From Collinsella aerofaciens (lineage in GTDB: Bacteria > Actinomycetota > Coriobacteriia > Coriobacteriales > Coriobacteriaceae), in contig CAJMJM010000022.1 in NCBI GenBank assembly GCA_905213725.1, positions 1 through 18,929 on the forward strand: DNA of 18,929 nt, given 5' to 3'. A program made the position numbers and the translations under genes. The notes under the pieces were generated by a model that saw only the letters and a list, made by a program, of their open reading frames with translations, did not search any database and was not told the DNA's origin. Below are positions 6,378-12,414 of the stretch, in pieces. The number at the start of each line of letters is the position of its first letter. The stretch's first letter is position 1.

Positions 6378-7544
6378 TTAAGCGGTGAAGGGGCGAATCG
6401 TCACGCCCTTAACCACGCGGTTGACCGTGCCGGTGGGGCTCGGCGTATCGGGCGTGTTGCCCACGCGCACGGAGTTGAGCAGGCTGATAGCCTGGGCAAA
6501 CATCACGAACGGCAGGGCAAGGTAACCCTCGGGAAGTGCCTCGTAGCCCTTAAAGGTGAAGGACTCACCCTCATAGACGGTGGCACCTTCCTGCTGAACG
6601 GCGATGGTGTGCTGAGCGATCTCGTCGCCACCGATCTCGTTGAGGATGTCGATATCGTACTGACGGGTGTAGGCGTCGTTGTTGACGAACACGAAGACGA
6701 GCGTCTTATCGTCGACGAAGGACTTAGGTCCGTGACGATAGCCCATGGAGGTGTCGTAGGAAGTAGCGACCAGACCGTGAGCGAGCTCGAGGATCTTGAG
6801 CTGGCTCTCCTGGGCAAGGCCACCGAAGGAGCCAGAACCCAAGTAGGTCACGCGGTTGAAGTCGCCAGCCAGGTAATCGGCGATCTCGGGCTCACGGGAG
6901 ATGACCTCCTCGCCCATCTTGGCGATGGTCTCGACCCACTCGGCCTTCTGCTCGTCAGAGGCAGTGTCGAAAATAAGGGTGGAGAGCAGGGTCATGCAGG
7001 AATAAGAACCGGTCATGGCGAAGCCCTTGTCGTTGGCGCGCGGAATGAGCAGCGTCAGCGCATTGGGATCATCGGCGGACTCGACGGCGAGCTTGCCCTC
7101 GGGAGCGCAGGTGATGTTGAGGAACTTGACGTTGTGGACGAGCTCCTTGGCAACGGCAACGGCAGCAAGGCTCTCGGGGCTGTTGCCAGAGCGGGCAAAG
7201 GAAACCACGAGCGTGGGATCCTCGGCGCGCAGGTAGTCGCGCGGGGCGCTCACGATGTCGGTCGTGGCGATGGGCTTAAAGTCGTAGAGATCAGTGTTGC
7301 CAGCGTGACGCAGGTACGGGGCGCAGGTATCGCCAACGTAGTCGGACGTACCGGCACCGGTGAAGACAACGGACAGACGGCCCTCGCCCATAGCGCGAGC
7401 CTCGGCCAGGAAGGCCTCGATGGCCTCCTTGTTCTCGCGATAGATGTTGAGCGTATCACGCCAAAGCTCGGGCTGCTGAGCAATCTCGGCCGTGGTGATC
7501 TGGGCGCCGAGCTCGGTGAGCTCCTCGACACTCTTCTCGAACAT
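6378..7544 (-). CDS. agaS: AgaS-type SIS-domain galactosamine-6-phosphate deaminase/isomerase
   Basis: The 388-residue protein has the double SIS-domain architecture of AgaS. The first SIS domain includes VVFTGAGTSDYVGD (around residues 58-72) and SFARSGNSPES (around 113-124). The second includes YLGSGSFGGLAQES and the SMGYRHGPKSF block (about 266-276). AgaS converts galactosamine-6-phosphate to tagatose-6-phosphate and ammonia. That places it between NagA/AgaA and LacC, both encoded next to it, and downstream of the PTS. The alternative is a GlmS-like or fructosamine-type SIS isomerase. An AGAGGT ribosome site precedes the ATG. A TATAAT box and a dre-like operator lie in the 114-bp gap between it and the gntR gene, so it has its own regulated promoter. 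Confidence 0.9.
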   Translation of the reverse strand: MFEKSVEELTELGAQITTAEIAQQPELWRDTLNIYRENKEAIEAFLAEARAMGEGRLSVVFTGAGTSDYVGDTCAPYLRHAGNTDLYDFKPIATTDIVSAPRDYLRAEDPTLVVSFARSGNSPESLAAVAVAKELVHNVKFLNITCAPEGKLAVESADDPNALTLLIPRANDKGFAMTGSYSCMTLLSTLIFDTASDEQKAEWVETIAKMGEEVISREPEIADYLAGDFNRVTYLGSGSFGGLAQESQLKILELAHGLVATSYDTSMGYRHGPKSFVDDKTLVFVFVNNDAYTRQYDIDILNEIGGDEIAQHTIAVQQEGATVYEGESFTFKGYEALPEGYLALPFVMFAQAISLLNSVRVGNTPDTPSPTGTVNRVVKGVTIRPFTA

Positions 7545-7583
7545 TTCTAATACCTCTCTCTAGAAGTAATCCTCTGACGTGCA

Positions 7584-7589
7584 ATTATA
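7584..7589 (-). promoter_or_regulatory. -10 box of the agaS promoter
   Basis: A perfect TATAAT on the minus strand, about 40 nt from the agaS ATG, giving an expected start site near 7577 and a leader of about 33 nt. The -35 position is a poor match and lies within the dre-like operator. Confidence 0.7.
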
Positions 7590-7604
7590 CACTTCAGTTG
7601 GTTA

Positions 7605-7620
7605 TCTGGTAGTAACCAGT
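7605..7620. promoter_or_regulatory. dre-like operator overlapping the agaS -35 region
   Basis: TCTGGTAGTAACCAGT contains a perfect inverted repeat CTGGT-AGTA-ACCAG. It has the TGGT-n4-ACCA layout of the dre sites bound by NagR/DasR-type GntR regulators. The core CTGGTAGTAACCA is repeated exactly at 11899-11911 before the PTS operon. The regulator gene itself lies immediately upstream (7659-8390). Confidence 0.7.
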
Positions 7621-7658
7621 TAAATGCAAAGAATCATCATATGGATACGATGCGAACA

Positions 7659-8390
7659 CTAGTCGCTACGCTGGTGGTAAACCTTGTATTTAAACTGATC
7701 GGCACGAGCAACCGAGAGTGTATACTCCACAACCTCGTTTGACTCGTTATACGTAGTCCTGACCAAATCGAGCACAGGCGAGCCCTCGACAATTCCCAAA
7801 AGGTGAGCGTCGGTGGGACGGGCTATGCTCGCATAGAACTCCTCTTCGGCCACGCGTATCTTTTGCTGAAAGTCTTGCTCAATCACATCGTAAAGCGGCT
7901 TACGCTCCAGTAGCGGTCGCTTTAGGGACAGAAATTGACGAACCGGTAGATAGCTGCGTTCGACCATCATGGGCATGTTGTCGGCAGAACGAAGGCGCTT
8001 GAGCTTAAAAATGCGATCGCCGATACGCAATCCCATATGCTCGGCCAGATTCTTATCGGCCTCCATCTCGCAAAACTCGAGAATCGTGGTCTCGGGGTCG
8101 CGACCCATCGCGCGCATCTGCTCGGTAAAGCTGTAGGACTGCATAAGATTGGTTGCCTTTGCCGAACGGTCGGTCACAAAGGTACCGCGACCGTGCTGCC
8201 GAACCACCAATCCTAAACGCTCCAGTTCCTGCAGAGCCAGGCGTACCGTAGTGCGCGAGAGACCATAGCGCTCCGATAGTTCGCGCTCGGAAGGAATCAT
8301 GTCACCGGCGCGATATTCATGGTCGATCTTTTCGGTCAGAATATCGACCAGCTGATCGTACAGCGGTTGCTTACGCGCTCCGATCGCCAT
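7659..8390 (-). CDS. GntR-family regulator with UTRA effector domain (NagR/DasR/AgaR-like, HutC subfamily)
   Basis: The 243-residue protein has an N-terminal winged helix (about residues 8-75). The strongly conserved GntR run includes AGDMIPSERELSERYGLSR, then TVRLALQELERLG and HGRGTFV. A C-terminal UTRA ligand-binding domain follows (about 95-238, with KLKRLRSADN, RSYLP and PVLDLVRTTYN). HutC-subfamily members sense phosphorylated sugars or amino sugars, such as GlcNAc-6-P or GlcN-6-P. Its position between the PTS operon and agaS, with matching palindromes at both promoters, makes it the likely local repressor. The effector would be an intermediate of the pathway (inference). A strong GGGAGGA ribosome site precedes the ATG. 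The terminator at 8471-8510 separates it from the PTS operon. Confidence 0.92.
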   Translation of the reverse strand: MAIGARKQPLYDQLVDILTEKIDHEYRAGDMIPSERELSERYGLSRTTVRLALQELERLGLVVRQHGRGTFVTDRSAKATNLMQSYSFTEQMRAMGRDPETTILEFCEMEADKNLAEHMGLRIGDRIFKLKRLRSADNMPMMVERSYLPVRQFLSLKRPLLERKPLYDVIEQDFQQKIRVAEEEFYASIARPTDAHLLGIVEGSPVLDLVRTTYNESNEVVEYTLSVARADQFKYKVYHQRSD

Positions 8391-8470
8391 CCTATCCTCC
8401 CTTTTGCTCGAATTCGGCTAACTACCTAGGGTGTTTAGCATTATCTGTCTGCCACACCCGAATCATCAAG

Positions 8471-8510
8471 AAAACAAAAGCCGCGCGCTCTTTCGAGCAC
8501 GCGGCTTTTA
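8471..8510 (-). terminator. Rho-independent terminator of the PTS operon
   Basis: AAAAGCCGCGCGCTC pairs with GAGCACGCGGCTTTT (one mismatch) around a four-base loop. On the minus strand the stem is followed by a T-rich tail (TTTTGTTTT), and the plus strand also has a T-run, so it may work in both directions. Confidence 0.88.
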
Positions 8511-8533
8511 ACATACACATGGCTTAAGGGGTC

Positions 8534-8562
8534 GGGGTGTGAGCCGCGTAGGGACACACCCC
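8534..8562. repeat. Inverted repeat between IID stop and terminator
   Basis: GGGGTGTG (8534-8541) and CACACCCC (8555-8562) form an eight-base perfect inverted repeat with a 13-nt loop, 14 nt past the IID stop. It is an extra hairpin ahead of the true terminator and may protect the 3' end of the transcript. Confidence 0.6.
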
Positions 8563-8575
8563 TCAAGCTAGAGCC

Positions 8576-9658
8576 TTACCAGATGCTCGGCCAGAGACCA
8601 AGCGGGCCAGCGCCCAGGATGCCAAGGACGAAGAGCAGGAGAATGCCCTTGGTCGGGGTCCAGCTGTGCTTAGCGAACATGTAGTAAAGCAGCAGCGTAA
8701 GCATAAGCGGGACGAGCTTCGGGACGATGGTGTTGAGGGTGTCGGCAACAGAGAAGTTGACCGGATCCTCGGTAACGGTGCCGTAGGTAACAGACTCCAT
8801 GCCGTTGCCCAGATCGGTGACGCCGCACTCGACAGCGTTGCCGTCGGCATCGGAAGCGGTGAGGGCGTTGCCGTCCTCATCGGTCATGGCGATGGTACCG
8901 GCCTCAGCGGTCTCGGTATCGATGCCCTCCATACCGGTGAAGTTCTCGGCCTCCTTCTCGGAGACGATCACGGTAGTAGCGGAAAGGCCACGGGTGGTGC
9001 CGTTGGGGATCTGGAGGTTGATCTGGGTGCCACCCATGGTGACGACCAGGCAACCGACGACGAAGACGCCCATGATGGAAGCGGCACGCGTGAAGGCCTG
9101 CATGTTGGCAGTCAGAGCGTCAATAGCGCTGGTGCCAAGCTTGTAGGACCAGTTCATGAGCCAGAAGCGGAGAGCGAACTGGACGACGTTGAAGATCACC
9201 AGGAAGATGATCGGTGCAGCGGCGTTGCCGTTGATGGCCATGTTGGAGGTAATGCCGGCCGTGATAGGCACGAGCGTCAGCCAGAACAGGGCGTCACCGA
9301 TACCACCGAGCGGGCCCATTGCGGCGACGCGGACGGCGCGGATCGTGGGGATGTCAACCTTGTTCTGCTCGAGCGAAAGCACGATGCCCATAACAAAGGT
9401 GACGAGGAACGGGTGGGTGTTGAAGAACTCCAGGTTGTGGCTCATGGAAGCCGCGAGGTCGTTCTTGTTGGTGTGGATCTTCTCCAGACCGGGGATGATG
9501 GAGTAGAGCCAGCCAGCGGCCTGCATACGCTCGTAGTTGAACGAGGCCTGCAGGAAGCAGGAGCGCCAAGCCATCTTGTTGAGGGTCTTCTGGTCGAGCT
9601 GCGGAGCAGGAGTGAGATCCTCGTAGTGCTCCGGGATCACATACTCATTAGATGCCAT
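8576..9658 (-). CDS. PTS EIID, mannose/GalNAc class, with acidic insert
   Basis: This is the membrane subunit that works with EIIC in uptake of the sugar. The ATG at 9658 is chosen because GGAGGTGA lies about 8 nt upstream; it overlaps the IIC stop by 11 nt. The 360-residue product has the EIID blocks WRSCFLQASFNYERMQ (31-46), HPFLVTFVMGI, AAMGPLGGIGDALFW (112-126) and the C-terminal hydrophobic segments (about 311-328 and 339-352). The family is usually about 270-310 residues. The extra length is an acidic, Thr-rich insert at about 223-298 just before the C-terminal hydrophobic region, carrying two DxDGNA motifs at 260-265 and 270-275. Apart from the insert all family blocks are intact, so the protein is probably functional. 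Confidence 0.93.
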   Translation of the reverse strand: MASNEYVIPEHYEDLTPAPQLDQKTLNKMAWRSCFLQASFNYERMQAAGWLYSIIPGLEKIHTNKNDLAASMSHNLEFFNTHPFLVTFVMGIVLSLEQNKVDIPTIRAVRVAAMGPLGGIGDALFWLTLVPITAGITSNMAINGNAAAPIIFLVIFNVVQFALRFWLMNWSYKLGTSAIDALTANMQAFTRAASIMGVFVVGCLVVTMGGTQINLQIPNGTTRGLSATTVIVSEKEAENFTGMEGIDTETAEAGTIAMTDEDGNALTASDADGNAVECGVTDLGNGMESVTYGTVTEDPVNFSVADTLNTIVPKLVPLMLTLLLYYMFAKHSWTPTKGILLLFVLGILGAGPLGLWPSIW

Positions 9659-10448
9659 CTTCGAAGTCACCTCCGTCAGAAACAGCTGCACCCTTCAGCT
9701 CGGTCTGCTGCTGGAAGTCCCAGAAAGCGATGCCGAAGCCGATGAGAGCGAGGATGAGCAGAGCAGGGGTTGCCAGCGAATCGTTGGCAACGGTGATGAG
9801 CGCGAGGCCAAAGCCCATGAGGAAGAAGCCCCACATATCGCGGTTCATCATAACCTTGAGCAGGACGGCGAAGCCGACGAAGCGCATCATGCCGCCTGCA
9901 GCGGAGAGACCGGTCTGCAGCCAAGTCGGGATGGCGGAAGCGATGGTCTGACCGATGGTAGCGCCAGCGATGAAGAACAGGGTGACGACGACAGCGAAGA
10001 TCAGGCCGAGCAGAGCCATGGCGAAGTAGTTCAGACGCTCGATACCCTTGGTGTCAGCGTTGTGAGCCATGTTGTCCGCGGAGGACATGAGCGGCGACAT
10101 AAGCGTGAAGACCAGGGTAACGCCGAGCTGACCAAGCAGAGCGAACGGAATGGCAAGGCCGACTGCCGCGTTGGGCTCGAGGCCCGTAGCGATAGCGAGA
10201 ATGGCTGCCATGATGCCGCCGATGACGGCGTTAGGCGGCTGAGCGCCTCCGATCGGCATGTTGCCGATCGTCATGAGCTGATAAGTACCACCCACGAGAA
10301 GACCGGTGTTGAGGTCGCCAAGGATAAGACCGATGACGGCGCCGGTGACGATGGGCTGATAGAGAGACTCGAGGAAGTTGAACTGGTCGATTGCCGCGAC
10401 GAACGTGACGATGAAGACCAGAGCGACCTGGATGATCGAGTATTCCAT
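9648..10448 (-). CDS. PTS EIIC, mannose/GalNAc class
   Basis: The 266-residue, strongly hydrophobic protein forms the translocation channel with EIID. Family features are an N-terminal membrane segment (residues 4-20), GDLNTGLLVGGTYQLMTIG (44-62), the conserved GGAQPPNAVIGGI stretch (67-79), and further membrane segments to about residue 245. A short acidic cytoplasmic tail follows. AAAGGAGGAGC before the ATG is one of the strongest ribosome sites in the window. It overlaps the downstream IID gene by 11 nt, which suggests translational coupling. Substrate choice between GalNAc, galactosamine, GlcNAc and mannose is not evident from sequence; GalNAc/GalN is inferred from agaS, nagA and lacC. 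Confidence 0.93.
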   Translation of the reverse strand: MEYSIIQVALVFIVTFVAAIDQFNFLESLYQPIVTGAVIGLILGDLNTGLLVGGTYQLMTIGNMPIGGAQPPNAVIGGIMAAILAIATGLEPNAAVGLAIPFALLGQLGVTLVFTLMSPLMSSADNMAHNADTKGIERLNYFAMALLGLIFAVVVTLFFIAGATIGQTIASAIPTWLQTGLSAAGGMMRFVGFAVLLKVMMNRDMWGFFLMGFGLALITVANDSLATPALLILALIGFGIAFWDFQQQTELKGAAVSDGGDFEDGI

Positions 10449-10538
10449 CTTGCTCCTCCTTTCAAAATGTATGTACGCACTTTGGATTTCACGTACAGAA
10501 TGTCAGGTTTTCATTCCTGACAACGTGGATCATGAGGA

Positions 10539-11021
10539 TTACGAGAAGAGCTTGCTCGTGTCCTCAACAGGCGTGCTCGGAACGCGCCTGATCTCCAACT
10601 CCACCCCCAATTCCTGCAGCTCTTTAAACGCAGCGACATCCTCGTCGTTAACTGCGACGGAGGTGGCGACTTGGCGCTTTCCTTCCGACATGTGCATGTT
10701 GCCGATGTTTACCTTCTTTATAGGCACACCGCCCTTGACGAGCGTAAGCACGTCTTCCGGTGTTTCGGCCACGATGAAGATCTTCTGGCGCGGGCTCGCC
10801 TTGCCAATGACGTCGATGGTCTTCTGCAGAGAGAAGAAACGCGTAGCGACGCCGGCGGGAGCGGCCATCTTCATGAGGTTCTGGCGCATGGTGTTGGTCG
10901 CCACGTCGTCGTTGGCGACGAGGATGAGGTTGGAGCCCAGAGTGGAGTTCCACTGGGTGGCAACCTGACCATGAACCAGTCGGTTATCGATGCGGGTAAG
11001 AAGAATGTTGGGTTCTGCCAT
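10539..11021 (-). CDS. PTS EIIB, mannose/GalNAc class (catalytic)
   Basis: The 160-residue EIIB domain has the intact active-site loop RIDNRLVHGQV, with His17 as the phosphate acceptor from EIIA. The conserved KGGVPI block (about residues 95-100) and the C-terminal AAFKELQELG helix are present. It passes phosphate to the sugar during transport by EIIC/EIID. The GAAAGGAAGC ribosome site lies about 8 nt before the ATG. It is a separate gene from IIA, unlike the fused IIAB of E. coli ManX. Its close paralogue at 45-557 has lost this histidine. Confidence 0.95.
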   Translation of the reverse strand: MAEPNILLTRIDNRLVHGQVATQWNSTLGSNLILVANDDVATNTMRQNLMKMAAPAGVATRFFSLQKTIDVIGKASPRQKIFIVAETPEDVLTLVKGGVPIKKVNIGNMHMSEGKRQVATSVAVNDEDVAAFKELQELGVELEIRRVPSTPVEDTSKLFS

Positions 11022-11057
11022 GTTGATCAGCTTCCTTTCGTTATTTGCTGACGACAG

Positions 11058-11339
11058 TTACTTGATCTCCTGAATCGCGTAACGCGAAACGTCTACGACG
11101 GCTCCGGATCGGACTTTGATCTGGACCTTTTCGCCTTCGATGCCTTTTACGGTTCCGTAGATACCGCCGGCGAAAAGAACCTCCTGACCCGGCTTGAGCT
11201 CGGTGTGCAGCTCCTTGAAGTACTTCTGCTTCTTCTTCATGTTGATTTGCGACCAGATGGTGTAAATCAAGCCCATGATGACAAGCAGGCCTAAAAGGGC
11301 GACCGAGGAGCTCAGGACGTTGGCTCCGAAATCGGCCAT
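11058..11339 (-). CDS. YajC-like protein within the PTS operon
   Basis: The 93-residue protein has one N-terminal membrane segment (about residues 12-30), then KKKQKYFKELHTELKPGQEVLFAGGIYGTVKGI, the classic YajC layout with the PGQEV and GGIYGTV motifs. YajC normally associates with SecDF. YajC-like genes embedded in mannose-class PTS operons are a recurrent arrangement in Gram-positive bacteria, so this is probably a PTS-associated paralogue rather than the housekeeping Sec subunit; its role there is unknown. Its ATG overlaps the IIA stop codon (TAATG), which suggests coupled translation with IIA. Confidence 0.9.
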   Translation of the reverse strand: MADFGANVLSSSVALLGLLVIMGLIYTIWSQINMKKKQKYFKELHTELKPGQEVLFAGGIYGTVKGIEGEKVQIKVRSGAVVDVSRYAIQEIK

Positions 11340-11782
11340 TAGATGCCGTCCTCGTCGCCGAAGATATCCTCTTCGTCGGAGCCGGCAACGGATGCGACCG
11401 TCTGGGCGGTGACGCCCGTCTGGCCAACGGTCACGGCCTGCTCGCCAAGCTCGGCGAGCGTGGCATTGCCGCGGAGGAACAGAAGCTCAATAACCATGGG
11501 GAGGTTAGTGCCAGTCAGAACCTCGACGTTGTCGACATCCTGGGCAATCATCATCGACTGGTTGAACGGGGTGCCGCCAAGCAGGTCGGTAAAGACGAGC
11601 ACGCCATCGCACTCCTCGCGCATGGCGGTAATAGCGGCGCGGAGATCCTCACCGTAGGAAGCAGCCTGGTCGCCCTCAAAAGGAACGACGGTAAAAGCGG
11701 GCTGGTCGCCGGCAACCATAGCGATAGCGCTTGCAAGGCCGGGTGCGAACTGTCCATGACCGGTAAGAATAAAGCCAACCAT
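11339..11782 (-). CDS. PTS EIIA, mannose/GalNAc class
   Basis: The 147-residue protein starts MVGFILTGHGQFAPGL, where His9 is the family's phosphorylation site that receives phosphate from HPr. The FTDLLGGTPFN block (about residues 64-74) is the other conserved signature. The C-terminus has an acidic tail (GSDEEDIFGDEDG). It is the first gene of the IIA-yajC-IIB-IIC-IID operon. GAAGGGA lies about 7 nt before the ATG. The expected leader is about 140 nt if the extended -10 box at 11929-11937 is used. Free-standing IIA and IIB are common in this PTS class. Confidence 0.94.
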   Translation of the reverse strand: MVGFILTGHGQFAPGLASAIAMVAGDQPAFTVVPFEGDQAASYGEDLRAAITAMREECDGVLVFTDLLGGTPFNQSMMIAQDVDNVEVLTGTNLPMVIELLFLRGNATLAELGEQAVTVGQTGVTAQTVASVAGSDEEDIFGDEDGI

Positions 11783-11897
11783 ACAAATTTCCCTTCCGAA
11801 GGTGTGTACGATCTGAGTCCGATGATTTTCGGAAGCCAGCGGGCGATCGCCCTTAAAGCTTCTTGGAAAGCGTTCTTTAAAGACCAGTGGTTTCTCA

Positions 11898-11913
11898 ACT
11901 GGTAGTAACCACG
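11898..11913. promoter_or_regulatory. dre-like operator downstream of the PTS-operon promoter
   Basis: ACTGGTAGTAACCACG shares the 13-base core CTGGTAGTAACCA with the agaS operator. An additional half-site ACCAGT lies just before it (11883-11888), giving three alternating half-sites (ACCAGT, ACTGGT, ACCA). Relative to the -10 box at 11929-11934 the site falls roughly at +10 to +25, a position suited to repression. Confidence 0.68.
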
Positions 11914-11928
11914 TGATGTGTTGTTGCC

Positions 11929-11937
11929 ACTATATCA
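11929..11937 (-). promoter_or_regulatory. Extended -10 box of the PTS operon
   Basis: The minus strand reads TGATATAGT, a TG-n-TATAGT extended -10. No good -35 is present 17 nt upstream, which the TG extension could offset. It lies about 150 nt before the IIA start codon. Confidence 0.5.
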
Positions 11938-12049
11938 CCACAGAAGAGGTCGCTTTCGTTGATTCATACGGTAAAACGTTTTTGCACCGCTCACGGTGAT
12001 AAATCGACCGTTTACCGCTCGTTAACACTTCTGCCTGCGGTTTTGAAAC

Positions 12050-12061
12050 CGTTTCGAAACG
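12050..12061. promoter_or_regulatory. LacI-type palindromic operator candidate
   Basis: CGTTTCGAAACG is a perfect 12-base palindrome. The overlapping TGAAACCGTTTCGA (12044-12057) matches a cre-like pattern at most positions. The cognate regulator is not in the window. Confidence 0.4.
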
Positions 12062-12206
12062 CTTTGGCAAAAGTTCGGGACTTTTCCTGTGCCTAAACAA
12101 CGCAGGGCGGCTAAAAATAGCGTAAAGAAAAATTGCAGGTCATTGTGAAGATTTGTGAATTGGTCTTTTTGACTTAATACCAGTTAGAACCCAGTTTTGA
12201 GATTAT

Positions 12207-12236
12207 CGGTGAACGGTAGTTTTCGACCGTTCACCG
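12207..12236. repeat. Perfect 11-bp inverted repeat upstream of the PTS operon
   Basis: CGGTGAACGGT (12207-12217) pairs perfectly with ACCGTTCACCG (12226-12236) around an 8-nt loop. The right arm with its flank, TCGACCGTTCACCG, recurs as TCGACCGTTTACCG at 12004-12017, 219 bp away. There is no T-run on either side, so it is not a standard terminator. Confidence 0.8.
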
Positions 12237-12242
12237 GAGAAT

Positions 12243-12256
12243 TGCAATCGTTTGCA
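12243..12256. promoter_or_regulatory. cre/LacI-type operator candidate
   Basis: TGCAATCGTTTGCA has perfect outer arms TGCAA/TTGCA and a central CG, fitting the general TGNAANCGNTNNCA pattern of LacI/CcpA-family sites. It lies about 310 bp upstream of the -10 box, so direct repression of that promoter would need DNA looping or another start site. Confidence 0.42.
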
Positions 12257-12335
12257 GCTGTTTTCCCAGATGAATTAGGGGAACCCGATGGAGCGCTTGC
12301 GCGGGCGCGAGGCCTACCCTAGTGGTTTCGGTAAC

Positions 12336-12370
12336 AAAAAACCCGCTAGAACGTTGTCCGTTCTAGCGGG
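12336..12370 (-). terminator. Rho-independent terminator of the SurA-like gene
   Basis: A perfect 12-base stem CCCGCTAGAACG / CGTTCTAGCGGG with a five-base loop is followed on the minus strand by six T residues. It marks the boundary between the SurA-like gene and the PTS upstream region. Confidence 0.95.
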
Positions 12371-12414
12371 CTCAATCAGGTAGATCGGTTAGCGCGCAGT
12401 AGTGCAGGCAAACC

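Larger units (their letters stand above)
11938..12335. promoter_or_regulatory. Long palindrome-rich region upstream of the PTS operon
   Basis: About 400 bp without a gene. From left to right it holds: an inverted repeat CGGTAAA...TTTACCG (11969-12017) enclosing a CACCG-CTCA-CGGTG hairpin (11985-11998) and an AAAACGTTTT palindrome (11973-11982); a perfect CGTTTCGAAACG palindrome (12050-12061); a direct repeat TTGTGAA with 10-nt period (12143-12159); a half dre-like motif (ACCAGT, 12179-12184); an 11-base perfect hairpin (12207-12236); and a TGCAATCGTTTGCA palindrome (12243-12256). Most are centred on CG like LacI-family operators. The length and density suggest several regulators converge on this operon. 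Confidence 0.6.

Noticed and set aside
8666..9745. 359-codon plus-strand frame opposite EIID
   Set aside because: Extremely rich in His, Asp, Gly and Val, as expected from the complement of GC-rich coding DNA; the minus-strand EIID is certain.
12207..12236. Hairpin as a terminator for the PTS region or the SurA-like gene
   Set aside because: No T-run follows on either strand, and the SurA-like gene already has a perfect terminator at 12336-12370.
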